Part shown: piece by piece, positions 26,811-35,459 of the stretch
How positions within the stretch are numbered: the stretch's first letter is position 1
How the letters are laid out: every line of letters starts with the position of its first letter
DNA from: Sulfidibacter corallicola
Lineage (GTDB): Bacteria > Acidobacteriota > Holophagae > Acanthopleuribacterales > Acanthopleuribacteraceae
Assembly: GCF_017498545.1 (NCBI RefSeq)
Contig: NZ_CP071793.1
Coordinates: forward strand, 3,348,001-3,412,000
Direction: 5' to 3'
Length of the DNA stretch: 64,000 nt
Program-made: the position numbers and the translations under genes
The notes under the pieces: model-generated
Told to the model about the DNA's origin: nothing
The model's input: only the letters and a program-made list of their open reading frames with translations
Databases searched by the model: none

Positions 26811-27752
26811 TTATTCCGCTTCCAATTCGGCCAGGTAGCGTTCGGCTTCGATGGCCGCCATGCAGCCGGTTCCCGCGGCGGTGACCGCTTGGCGGTAGAC
26901 CGCATCCTGAAGGTCACCGCAGGCGAATACGCCCGCGACCGCGGTGGCGGTCGAATCCGGCTTGGTAATCACGTAGCCGACGTTGTCCATGTCCAACTGG
27001 CCTTCGAACAGCTCGCTGTTGGGCTTGTGGCCGATGGCCACGAACAGGCCCTCGATCGCCATGTCGCGCTTCTCGCCGGTGCGGGTGTCTTCCAGCTCCA
27101 ATCCCTGAATGCCGGTCTCGGCCGTGCCGCGCAGATCGGAAACCACCGTGTTCCAGATGAACTCGATCTTGGGACTCTTCATGGCGCGGGCCTGCATGAC
27201 TTTCGAAGCACGCAACTCTTCGCGACGGTGAATCACATACACCTTCGCGGCAAACTTGGTCAGGAAGGTCGCTTCTTCCATGGCCGTGTCGCCGCCGCCC
27301 ACGACGGCGATGGTCTTGTCGCGGAAAAAGAAGCCATCACAGGTGGCACAGGCCGAAACACCGTGGCCCATGAGCTGTGACTCTTTCTCCAGGCCGAGCA
27401 GTTTGGCCGAAGCCCCGGTGGCAAGGATCAGCGCATCGCAGCTATACTCTTCATCACCAACCCAGAGACGGTGCGGCGGTTCCACGCCCAGTTCCACTTT
27501 ATCCACGTACTCGAATCGGCACTCGGCGCCAAATCGCTCCGACTGCTTGCGGAACAAATCCATCAGGTCGGGGCCCATGACGCCTTCGGGGAAACCGGGA
27601 TAGTTTTCCACGTCGGTCGTGATGGTCAACTGGCCCCCGGGTTGAAGACCTTCGAAAACGAGGGGGTTCAGGTCGGCGCGCGCGGCGTAGAGTGCCGCGG
27701 TCAGGCCGGCCGGACCGGAACCCACGATGATTACCTTGCGGTGCGTTGTCAT
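26811..27752 (-). CDS. trxB: Thioredoxin reductase
   Basis: This 313-residue, low-Mr thioredoxin reductase has the FAD motif [17 protein letters not shown], the redox-active C135-x2-C138 (CATC, the same positions as in E. coli TrxB), the NADPH motif [12 protein letters not shown] and the C-terminal FAD motif [27 protein letters not shown]. It reduces thioredoxin with NADPH in the cytosol. AAGGAGAG lies upstream of the ATG at 27752; the 12-residue longer frame is not needed. It is convergent with the Rieske pair and shares a terminator with it. Confidence 0.95.
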   Translation of the reverse strand: MTTHRKVIIVGSGPAGLTAALYAARADLNPLVFEGLQPGGQLTITTDVENYPGFPEGVMGPDLMDLFRKQSERFGAECRFEYVDKVELGVEPPHRLWVGDEEYSCDALILATGASAKLLGLEKESQLMGHGVSACATCDGFFFRDKTIAVVGGGDTAMEEATFLTKFAAKVYVIHRREELRASKVMQARAMKSPKIEFIWNTVVSDLRGTAETGIQGLELEDTRTGEKRDMAIEGLFVAIGHKPNSELFEGQLDMDNVGYVITKPDSTATAVAGVFACGDLQDAVYRQAVTAAGTGCMAAIEAERYLAELEAE

Positions 27753-28102
27753 TACAACTCTCCTTGTCATCGGGTGACACAAAATCATTTGACAAAACAG
27801 GTATTATGCCCAAAAGGCCGGTTGAAATCCAGTGTCCCAGGGGAGGTCGCATGAGTGGTGAACCCCGCTCGGGCGTTAAGTCGAACAACAGAACAGCGGA
27901 AGACGCCCCGCGATTTCGGACCAGGTGGATCGGGTACCAAGGGAGAGGGACGACCCCACCGCTCGTTCCCATCGCGAAAGCCGGTGGGTGCGCCATCGCC
28001 GAATGCGGTCGAATGGGATGAAAAAAGCGCCCGACGACCGAGCGAACCGTCGTGGACGCGCGGGCACGCATGTACAATCAACCATCATGGGAGGTGCACT
28101 GA
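27753..28102. other. Divergent intergenic region trxB / lipoprotein gene
   Basis: About 350 bp with no gene. It contains TTGACA at 27790 in the plus orientation, but no matching -10 at a normal distance. Other signals are unclear. Confidence 0.4.
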
Positions 28103-28555
28103 ATGGATAGAACATGCTTGGTGAAACGAGGCGGCCGGGTGCTTGCCGCGAGCCTGATCCTGGTGGGTCTCGTCGGGTGCAATCAAAAGAAGAGTGATAC
28201 CGACCTGTTCGAACAATCACCGGTTCGCGTCTACGTCACCGCCGATATCACGCGCGGGATCGAACCGCTCATGGTCCAGTTCTCGGGCTATCTGGAAACC
28301 GAGGAAACAACTGTCGTCGACGAAATCAGCGAGATCAAGTGGATCATCGACGGGCCAGGCACGTTCAAGCGCGAGATCGTGCACGAGAGTTACAACTATC
28401 AGGACGAATCGGCCAACGTGGACAACTTTTTCCACATGGAATACGATTTTTCCGCTTACGGCCATTACAAGGTTTGGATCGAGCTGAACGGCGGGCAATA
28501 CAGCTCGAAACCGGTTCGCATCAACGTGGAGAAGGACAGAAACCAGCGCTATTGA
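28103..28555 (+). CDS. Small predicted lipoprotein with PKD/Ig-like domain
   Basis: This 150-residue protein has a lipoprotein signal peptide: basic start, hydrophobic core and lipobox LVGC, with the lipidated Cys near residue 29. The mature part, ~38-145, has the look of one PKD/Ig-like beta sandwich (VRVYVTADITRGIEPLMVQF at the start, HYKVWIELNGGQYSSKPVRI near the end). GGAGGTG sits 7 nt before the ATG. It is probably anchored in the outer or inner membrane, facing the periplasm. The function is unknown. The MglA-fusion gene follows about 250 bp downstream. Confidence 0.8.
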   Translation: MDRTCLVKRGGRVLAASLILVGLVGCNQKKSDTDLFEQSPVRVYVTADITRGIEPLMVQFSGYLETEETTVVDEISEIKWIIDGPGTFKREIVHESYNYQDESANVDNFFHMEYDFSAYGHYKVWIELNGGQYSSKPVRINVEKDRNQRY

Positions 28556-28731
28556 ACCCGGCCCCGAGCTGCGTTCCCGATGGTCCGAACGAGAGGGTCC
28601 GACGGGCGGTCCGGCCGATGCCCGAGATCCTCTCGGGCGGGGCCGCCGATCTACCCGGCCCTTGCAGGTTATTGCTCGCTTCATTGAGGTTGAAGTACCG
28701 GCGGCGAAGTGCATTTTTTTAACTGCGCACG

Positions 28732-28760
28732 TTGGTGCAGATTGCCTGCTATGCTATGCT
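28732..28760 (+). promoter_or_regulatory. Possible sigma-70-type promoter for the MglA-fusion gene
   Basis: TTGGTG (28732-28737) and TATGCT (28755-28760) are separated by 17 bp and lie about 45 bp before the start codon. The match to consensus is modest. Confidence 0.3.
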
Positions 28761-28803
28761 TTTGCAGTAATTGCCCCCCAGGTACATCGAGGAGCGTTTT
28801 TGA

Positions 28804-31152
28804 ATGGTATTCCTGAACTATTCCACTATGCAAATGGTTGCCAAGATCGTCTTCTACGGTCCGGGCCTCTGCGGTAAGACCACGAACCTGAAGGAAATTT
28901 ATAAAAAAACGTCTCCAAAATCGCGCGGTGAAATGGTCAGTCTCGAAACGGAAACCGACCGTACGCTGTTTTTCGACCTGCTCCCGATGGATGTGGGCGT
29001 CGTCGGCGGATTCAAGACCAAATTCCAGCTTTATACCGTGCCCGGCCAGGTGTTTTACAACTCCACCCGCAAATTGGTGTTGCGCGGCGTGGACGGCATC
29101 GTGTTCGTGGCGGACTCGCAAAAGCCGATGTTCGACGCCAACGTGGACAGCTTCGAAAACCTTCAGGAAAACCTGGCCGAAATGGGGCTCGATCTCAACG
29201 ACATCCCCCTGGTGTACCAATACAACAAGCGCGACCTGCCCAACATCTCCACGGTCGAAGAGCTCAACGAGGGGCTCAACCCCTACGGCCGCCCCTATGT
29301 TCAGGCTGCGGCCCTGCAGGGCATCGGCGTCTTCGAGACGCTGAAAGAGGTTTCCAAACAAACGCTGCTGAAATTGCGCGACAAGGCCTCCGGCAACGAG
29401 CCTCCGAAAAAAGAGAAACCCACGCTTCAGGTACGCGGCAACGACTCCCACAAGGATACCCCGCGCGAGGACATGCCCAAGAACGTGTCCTTCGACACCT
29501 ACCCCGGCACCAACGACGAGGTCCAGCCCACCTCGGTGCCCGCTCCGACGCCCGATCCCGACGCCAATCCCGAAAAAGAGGGACTGCCCGACGTCAGCAT
29601 GCACAACGGTGAAGTGCTGAAGCCCGACCAGGATGGTCAGATCGGTGGGTATCGCGAAAACACGCTCGACAATTTCGATCTGGATTTTTCCGAAGACGAC
29701 AGTCTGGCGGGAGAGTCCCTGGATTTGGACGATTTCAACGATTTGGACATCGAAGATTCGGGTGTCATCGAAACCGACAACTCGCTGGATGAGAGCAATC
29801 CGTTGGAAACCTCCGGGGCTTCGATGGACGAAGAGGCGCCGCTGGTGGTGGATCAGGAAGCCGAAGAACCGCTCAACCTCGGCGAGGAGAACGGCCAGCA
29901 CGACATGGTTGCCGAAGAGCCGATCCTGGCCGAACCCGAACTTTCCGAATCACCGCTCGACGAGCCGGACCTGGTCGGCCCCGATCAGAACGATACCGCG
30001 CTCAGCGAGGCCGTCACCACTCCCCTGGACGAGGACGTCGCACCGGCCATGCAGGATGCGGATGCCCTGGTGCTCAGCGAAGGCGACGACGATTTCGACC
30101 TGACCCCCGATGAATCGCCCGAGGACGAATTTGGATTCCAGGCCGCCATGGCCGAAGCGCAGGGATACGTCAGCCCGCCCGAAGACGATTCGGAACTGAC
30201 CTTCGACGAAGGTGTGCTGGAAGAGGAGGGTGTCCCCGCGGATCCCTTCGCCGAGGCACCCGCCATCGAGATGGATGTGGACCTCGGTGCCCGACCGATG
30301 CCCGCGATCGCGCCCGATTCTTTCGGCGATACCCACGACTCGATGAACGCCGATCTCGATCCGGTCCCCGTCCCCCCTCAGGAAGACATGGAACTGGACG
30401 ATCAACCGGTGGAGTTCGAGGAAACCAACCCCGGCCAGAACGAAATCGTGGCCCCTCCGGAACCGGTTGCCGAAGATTTGGCGCCGACGACCCCGGACGC
30501 CGTGATGGTGGAAGAGCCGCCCATCGTGGAGGAAGCCCCACCGGTCGAGACTGCCGCGGCAGACGACGTAATCACCCAGGAAGTACCGGCTGCAGAAGAA
30601 TTCCCGACCTCCGTGGAAGTGGCCGAAACGTCACCGGAACCCGCCTTGGAGCCGGAGCCGGCACAGGAACCGACGACTCCTGAAGCTGAATCCCCGGTAG
30701 CGGCACCTCCGATAGCGGCACCTCCCGAACCGGCACCTCCGGTAGCGGCAACTCCAGAACCGGCACCACCGGTAGCGCCAGCCCCGGAACCTCCCAAACC
30801 CGAGGTCAAGACCAAGACCAAGAAAAAGTCGAAGAGTCTCGGCCTGGGCCTCGACGATCTGGACACCCTCACCACCTCCAGTCGGCGCACGCGCGGCAAG
30901 TCCAAGCGCAGTTCCTCGGTCGACAATCTCTTCGGAGATTTGGGAACCGCCTCGACCCCCAAGAAGAAAGCGAAACTGGAGAAGTTCACCGTCAAGGTGC
31001 CCCAGGGCTTCGCCAACGCCCAACTCAACTGCGTCTTCGTGGACGACGACGAGAACGTGATCCACACCGAGTTGCTGAAGGTCCACGCCCAGGAAGTGGA
31101 GGAAGGTCACTTCCAGATTCGGCTGACCCTGGACATCGAACGGGACGCCTGA
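28804..31152 (+). CDS. MglA-type small GTPase fused to long acidic tail and C-terminal domain
   Basis: Residues 1-195 are a complete MglA-like Ras-superfamily GTPase: P-loop GPGLCGKT at 19-26, the MglA-typical TVPGQ at ~79-83 and NKRD at 141-144. In relatives MglA sets cell polarity and controls gliding or type IV pili. Residues ~200-700 are a low-complexity, strongly acidic and then Pro/Ala/Glu-rich segment with repeated DLDF and EPAPP-like motifs. A Lys-rich patch (~666-690) precedes a compact C-terminal domain (~722-782), starting near FTVKVPQGF. Stand-alone MglA is only about 195 residues, so this is a large fusion. GAGGAG lies 9 nt upstream of the ATG. No mglB (its GAP) is nearby; pilT is 29 kb away. 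Confidence 0.88.
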   Translation: MVFLNYSTMQMVAKIVFYGPGLCGKTTNLKEIYKKTSPKSRGEMVSLETETDRTLFFDLLPMDVGVVGGFKTKFQLYTVPGQVFYNSTRKLVLRGVDGIVFVADSQKPMFDANVDSFENLQENLAEMGLDLNDIPLVYQYNKRDLPNISTVEELNEGLNPYGRPYVQAAALQGIGVFETLKEVSKQTLLKLRDKASGNEPPKKEKPTLQVRGNDSHKDTPREDMPKNVSFDTYPGTNDEVQPTSVPAPTPDPDANPEKEGLPDVSMHNGEVLKPDQDGQIGGYRENTLDNFDLDFSEDDSLAGESLDLDDFNDLDIEDSGVIETDNSLDESNPLETSGASMDEEAPLVVDQEAEEPLNLGEENGQHDMVAEEPILAEPELSESPLDEPDLVGPDQNDTALSEAVTTPLDEDVAPAMQDADALVLSEGDDDFDLTPDESPEDEFGFQAAMAEAQGYVSPPEDDSELTFDEGVLEEEGVPADPFAEAPAIEMDVDLGARPMPAIAPDSFGDTHDSMNADLDPVPVPPQEDMELDDQPVEFEETNPGQNEIVAPPEPVAEDLAPTTPDAVMVEEPPIVEEAPPVETAAADDVITQEVPAAEEFPTSVEVAETSPEPALEPEPAQEPTTPEAESPVAAPPIAAPPEPAPPVAATPEPAPPVAPAPEPPKPEVKTKTKKKSKSLGLGLDDLDTLTTSSRRTRGKSKRSSSVDNLFGDLGTASTPKKKAKLEKFTVKVPQGFANAQLNCVFVDDDENVIHTELLKVHAQEVEEGHFQIRLTLDIERDA

Positions 31153-31426
31153 GCGCGCAGAGCGCCTAAACCGCTGATTTCAAATATTTTTCACCGCCAA
31201 GAACACAAAGGACTCGGAGGCGGAGTTTTCGTTCCAGGGTTCCTTGTTTCCGGCATTCCCGATTTTGTTTCCGAAACCAAGGCAACGCCGACTCGAAGGA
31301 CCCAAGTTCGTTTCACCGCTTCCCCCAGCGCATTGACGGCCCCGACCGCGCCCGGTAAGATCGCGCCTGGTGCAGTCCCTCCGATCCCATCGGCGCGAAC
31401 CGCCATTTTTCCTTTCGAGGTTTCGC

Positions 31427-32035
31427 ATGGTGCCATCCCTTCGCTACCCCATTTCGATTTGCCTGATCCTCATGGTGTGCCCGAGTTTCGCCCAGGTCTC
31501 CGAGGCCGAGAGCCTGGCCATTCAAGCCGCGCTCGCCAAGCTGAACCGCTTCGAGGTCTCCTTCAAGCAGGAAACCTACAGCGATTTCTTCGACCCGACC
31601 CTCGCCGAGGGCACCCTGAAGGTCGCCCGTCCCGGCAAGATGCGCATGGATTATCGGGTCGGTGAACGCAAGGCGCTGATCTGGGACGGCACCACCTGCT
31701 ACGAGTACGATTCGCTGGCGGACAGCGAGTCCCGCACCGCTCAGGAAGAAGTGAAGGACCAACCGCTGGTGCGTCTGCTGCTCTACGGAGACCAGGTCTC
31801 GCACCACTTCCTGGTCACCCGCGAAACGGTCGGGCCAGGCAGCGGAAAACGCTACCTGCTGCGCCCGCGCGACGGCGCCGAATATCAGATCACGATCGAG
31901 TTCAACCCTACCTGGACGCCGACCTTCCTAGACATCTATTTCGACGACGGCGAAGGCACGCGCCTGTGGTTCGGCGACATGAACACGGATCCCAAATTCG
32001 GGGCTGATCTCTTCGTGGTTCCGCCGCCGGGATGA
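31427..32035 (+). CDS. lolA: LolA-like outer-membrane lipoprotein carrier protein
   Basis: The 202-residue protein has a signal peptide (~1-22, ending SFAQ) and a LolA/LolB-type half-barrel: ALAKLNRFEVSFKQETYSDFF, EGTLKVARPGKMRMDY and a downstream GDQ..HHFLV segment match the family's layout. LolA carries lipoproteins across the periplasm from LolCDE to LolB. The ATG at 31427 is preferred to the in-frame start at 31370 because CGAGG precedes it and the signal peptide begins there. It lies 126 bp upstream of the polyprenyl synthase gene. Confidence 0.8.
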   Translation: MVPSLRYPISICLILMVCPSFAQVSEAESLAIQAALAKLNRFEVSFKQETYSDFFDPTLAEGTLKVARPGKMRMDYRVGERKALIWDGTTCYEYDSLADSESRTAQEEVKDQPLVRLLLYGDQVSHHFLVTRETVGPGSGKRYLLRPRDGAEYQITIEFNPTWTPTFLDIYFDDGEGTRLWFGDMNTDPKFGADLFVVPPPG

Positions 32036-32161
32036 CGCCGCGCACGGGTGGTGCCGCCACCCAGCGGTGTGAAAGTGAATAATTCTCGCGCCCTCGGACT
32101 TGTATGCTAAGATTCCAGCGGTCGTTCGCGGCCGTTACTTTTTCAATCTGGTGCGTCAATT

Positions 32162-33130
32162 TTGAACGGGTCAAAAATAGCGGAGCTGGTGGCTCCTGAA
32201 ATGGAAGGTTTGGACAAGGAGATGGCCCGTATCCTCGGCACGGACCACCCTTTTCTGGCGGAGCTGAACCAACGGATCATGGCCAATCCCGGCAAGCGAT
32301 TGCGGCCGAAGTTGTTGGTTCTCTGTTCGAAGTTGCTGAATTACGAGGGCGAGGACGGCCCGCTCTACGGCGCCGTTTTCGAACTGATTCACACCGCCAC
32401 CCTGATTCACGACGACATCATCGACGAAGCCAAGACCCGGCGCGGCAACAACACGATGAACAACGTGCTCGGCAACACGATTACCGTGCTTTACGGCGAC
32501 TTGCTGTACACCAAGGCCCACTCCACCGCGATCGAGGGCGGCCGCCTGGACGTGCTGCACACCATCACCTGGGTGTCCGAGCGCATGATCGAGGGCGAGC
32601 TGCTGCAGTACCGCATCAATTACGACAGCACCATCACCGAAGAAACCTACTTCGACGTGCTGCAGCGCAAGACGGCCTACCTGTTCGCCGGAACCACCAA
32701 AGCGGCCGGCCTGATCGCCGACCTGCCCACCGAAAAGGTGCAGCAACTCTACGATTACGGCTTCAATCTGGGCATTTCGTTTCAATTGATCGACGATTAC
32801 CTCGATTACACCGGTAGCGAGGACGAGCTGGGCAAGCCCGTGCTCCAGGATCTCCGCGAGGGCAAGATCACCTTGCCCCTGATCAAACTGTTGAAGAAGG
32901 ACGACGGCCGGCTTCGCGATCTGATCCACGCCTTTTGGGACGACGCGAATGCGGCGGTACCGCCGGCGCTGCTGGAAGCACTGCATGCCGACAGCAGCCT
33001 CCAAGAGACGTGGGAATTGGCCAAAGCCTATGCGGAAAAGGCGATCCAAGCATTGGACGGTTTCGAGCAAAACGAGATCTGGCACATTCTGACCACGATG
33101 CCGCTTCAACTTCTACATCGCCATAAATGA
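32162..33130 (+). CDS. Polyprenyl diphosphate synthase (octaprenyl/heptaprenyl type)
   Basis: This 322-residue all-trans polyprenyl synthase has both Asp-rich motifs intact: DDIID at 84-88 (followed by EAKTRRG) and DDYLD at 211-215. GKRLRP near residue 48 binds the diphosphate. Its length matches IspB, which makes the side chain of ubiquinone or menaquinone. The proposed TTG start fits the IspB N-terminus, though the Shine-Dalgarno is weak; the ATG at 32201 is the alternative. The stop overlaps the start of the next gene by 4 bp (ATGA), implying translational coupling with the chorismate enzyme. Confidence 0.9.
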   Translation: MNGSKIAELVAPEMEGLDKEMARILGTDHPFLAELNQRIMANPGKRLRPKLLVLCSKLLNYEGEDGPLYGAVFELIHTATLIHDDIIDEAKTRRGNNTMNNVLGNTITVLYGDLLYTKAHSTAIEGGRLDVLHTITWVSERMIEGELLQYRINYDSTITEETYFDVLQRKTAYLFAGTTKAAGLIADLPTEKVQQLYDYGFNLGISFQLIDDYLDYTGSEDELGKPVLQDLREGKITLPLIKLLKKDDGRLRDLIHAFWDDANAAVPPALLEALHADSSLQETWELAKAYAEKAIQALDGFEQNEIWHILTTMPLQLLHRHK

Positions 33131-34563
33131 GCTCGGCGGTCCGAAGCCCCACGCGGCTCGGCACCGCGGAGGACGCTTCCGCCATGCCGATCGAAGCCCT
33201 CGCCGATCTGGACGTGCTGCTGCAGCGACGCGCGACCGACCCCCTCATCCGCGAACGTATCAGCGAAGACGCATTCGTGGAACGGGCCCTGACCGAACTG
33301 GAACACCGGCCCTACGGTTGCCTATTGGATTCGGCCGGACCCGTCGGCGCCCGTGCGCGCACCTCGCTACAGGCCGAAGCGCCGCTCGCCCTCTTTTATC
33401 AAGACACGAATCACGTGACCCTGCACGCCTTCGGCACGGCCGCCCGCGACAGGCCCCTGACCGTGCCGCTTTCCGAATTCGCCGCCTGGGTCGAAGACTT
33501 TCACGGCCGTGGTTACGGCGATGCCGGCCCCGCCCTCTTTCCCCTGCTGACCTACGAAGCGTTCAATCCCTACGTGAACCCATCGCTGCCCCACCCCACC
33601 TGGGGTTTGCCCGAGGCGGTTTGGCTCCTGGCCGGCCACACCGCCGTCTACGATCGCGAAGCGGGCCTGCTGACGCGACGGCACACACCCGAAACGGCGG
33701 AACCGCCCGCACCACCCGCCACCGAGCCAACCGCGGCTCCCCTCGGCTGGCGCGAGAGCGAGATCGAATACGGCGAAAAAATCCGCCAGGTGCAACACCA
33801 CATCTTCGAGGGCAACTTCTATCAGGCCAACCTGTCCCAGCGCTTCCTGGGTGAAACCCCGCAACCGCCGACGGCCACCTATCGCCTGCTGCGGGATCTC
33901 AATCCAAGCCCGTTCATGGGTTTGTTCCGGATCGGCGAGACCTGGGTGGTGTCCGGCTCGCCCGAGCGCCTGGTGGACAAACGCGGCGCCTACCTCAGCG
34001 CGCGCCCGATCGCCGGCACCAAGCCGCGTTTCGCCCACGACGCCCAGGCCGATGCCGCCTCTCGCCACGATCTCTGCACCAGCGAAAAGGAGCGGGCCGA
34101 GCACCTCATGCTCGTCGATTTGCTGCGCAACGACCTCGGACGGGTGTCGGCACCGGGAACGGTCCGGGTCGAGGAGTTCTCCGTGGTGGAGACCTACTCC
34201 CACGTCCATCACCTGGTCTCCCAAATCGTCGGCGAACTGGCGGACGGCGCCGACCTTTTCGACCTGATTGCCGCCGTGTTTCCCGGCGGCACCATCACCG
34301 GCGCGCCCAAAATCGCCTGCATGCAGACCCTGGTCGCACTGGAACGGGAAGCGCGCGGTCCCTACACCGGGTCCTTCGGGTACATCGACAGCAACGGTCA
34401 CATGGATCTGAACATCCTGATCCGCACCATGATCCAGCACGGTCGACGGGTGTGTTTCCACGGCGGCGGCGGCATCGTCGCCGATTCGTGCCACGACGCC
34501 GAATACCTGGAAACCCGGCAAAAATGCGCGGCGCTGATGGAGGCGCTCAACATTCGTGCGTGA
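33127..34563 (+). CDS. Chorismate-utilising enzyme, PabB/TrpE family (aminodeoxychorismate or anthranilate synthase component I)
   Basis: The 478-residue protein carries the chorismate-binding domain at ~210-470: GNFYQANLSQRF, SPERLV, GGTITGAPKIACM and FGYIDSNGHMDLNILIRTM. The overall pattern, including GYID and DLNILIRT, is closest to PabB. However, the active-site motif is PIAGT at 294-298, with A296 where PabB normally has the nucleophilic Lys (PIKGT); PIAGT is the TrpE form. The product could therefore be aminodeoxychorismate or anthranilate. The N-terminal ~200 residues are weakly conserved. It overlaps the polyprenyl synthase stop by 4 bp, and no glutaminase (PabA/TrpG) or lyase (PabC) gene is adjacent. 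Confidence 0.85.
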   Translation: MSSAVRSPTRLGTAEDASAMPIEALADLDVLLQRRATDPLIRERISEDAFVERALTELEHRPYGCLLDSAGPVGARARTSLQAEAPLALFYQDTNHVTLHAFGTAARDRPLTVPLSEFAAWVEDFHGRGYGDAGPALFPLLTYEAFNPYVNPSLPHPTWGLPEAVWLLAGHTAVYDREAGLLTRRHTPETAEPPAPPATEPTAAPLGWRESEIEYGEKIRQVQHHIFEGNFYQANLSQRFLGETPQPPTATYRLLRDLNPSPFMGLFRIGETWVVSGSPERLVDKRGAYLSARPIAGTKPRFAHDAQADAASRHDLCTSEKERAEHLMLVDLLRNDLGRVSAPGTVRVEEFSVVETYSHVHHLVSQIVGELADGADLFDLIAAVFPGGTITGAPKIACMQTLVALEREARGPYTGSFGYIDSNGHMDLNILIRTMIQHGRRVCFHGGGGIVADSCHDAEYLETRQKCAALMEALNIRA

Positions 34564-34581
34564 ACGGATGGCGCACCGGTC

Positions 34582-34611
34582 GCGAGGGCGCTACAATGGG
34601 CTCGCCCTCGC
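34582..34611 (+). terminator. Hairpin downstream of the PabB/TrpE gene
   Basis: gcgagggcg (34582-34590) pairs perfectly with cgccctcgc (34603-34611) across a 12-nt loop, 19 bp after the stop codon. It lacks a T tract, so factor-independent termination is doubtful. Confidence 0.4.
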
Positions 34612-34819
34612 CCGTCATGTAAGGACCTCGACCGCGGTGTCTCTCTCGTTTGCAACCGGATCTCGGCATCCGGGACCCGTCTCGACCCGGGTATCGCGGT
34701 TTCGTTGGGGGCGATGACGATCGCTCGGGTCCCATCTGTCAGAAGACGAGCTCCCACCCATCAGCTTCCCATTCCCTGATTTTTGGATCATTCATTCGCG
34801 AAGGTATCATGGAGGAATC

Positions 34820-35383
34820 ATGAAACGATTGGCTGTCACCCTTTTGCTTGGGCTGTTTTGCGCGTCATCCCTCGCGCCCGCCCTGGCCGGCGGCTTGGAT
34901 TTCGGCGTCATGGCCGGCGCCTATTCGCCGACCGACGGCTTGGACGACAACGACAACGGCGTGGCTTTCGGCGCCAACATCCAGTTCAAGTTCGCCGTCA
35001 TCGGCGTGAAATTGGAGGGCTTTATCATCGACAGCTCCGGACGTTACGCCGATGCCCTCGGCGCGGAATTCGGCGAGGCTCAAATCGATGTGGAAAACAT
35101 CCTCTCCGCCGATTTGATGTACTTCCCGCTGGGCACGACCTTTTACCTGCAGGCCGGGCTCAACCGCATCAACCTGGAAAAGGACAACATCGATTTGGAA
35201 ATCGTCGACAACGAAACCGGATTCGAAGTGGGCGCCGGCGCCATCTTTTTCGACAAATTGACCGTTCAGGGGAAGGTCCTCTACACGCCCGACGCGATTG
35301 AGGAAACCGCACTCGACACCCTGGACAACCTGAACGACAAAGACTTGATGTCATTCCTGGTCGCGGTTGGTTGGCAATTCTGA
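34820..35383 (+). CDS. Outer-membrane beta-barrel-like protein
   Basis: The 187-residue protein has a clear signal peptide (MKRLAVTLLLGLFCASSLAPALAG, reported as residues 1-24). The mature part alternates polar and hydrophobic residues in strand-like segments and ends in VAVGWQF, a terminal Phe as expected for BamA-inserted barrels. About eight strands would fit an OmpA/OmpW-size barrel. TGGAGGA precedes the ATG. No close family is recognised and the function is unknown. It is monocistronic between pabB/trpE and the convergent mnmH. Confidence 0.75.
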   Translation: MKRLAVTLLLGLFCASSLAPALAGGLDFGVMAGAYSPTDGLDDNDNGVAFGANIQFKFAVIGVKLEGFIIDSSGRYADALGAEFGEAQIDVENILSADLMYFPLGTTFYLQAGLNRINLEKDNIDLEIVDNETGFEVGAGAIFFDKLTVQGKVLYTPDAIEETALDTLDNLNDKDLMSFLVAVGWQF

Positions 35384-35459
35384 TCGCATCGCGCCTTCGG
35401 GGCGCGATCATCAAATCCCGGGTGAATCGCGAGCGCGACGACACCCGGGGTCGTCACCC

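Noticed and set aside
34820..34877. Lipoprotein call for the barrel-like protein
   Set aside because: The signal peptide ends in an ALA-type cleavage site and the nearby Cys lies in the hydrophobic core, not in a lipobox.
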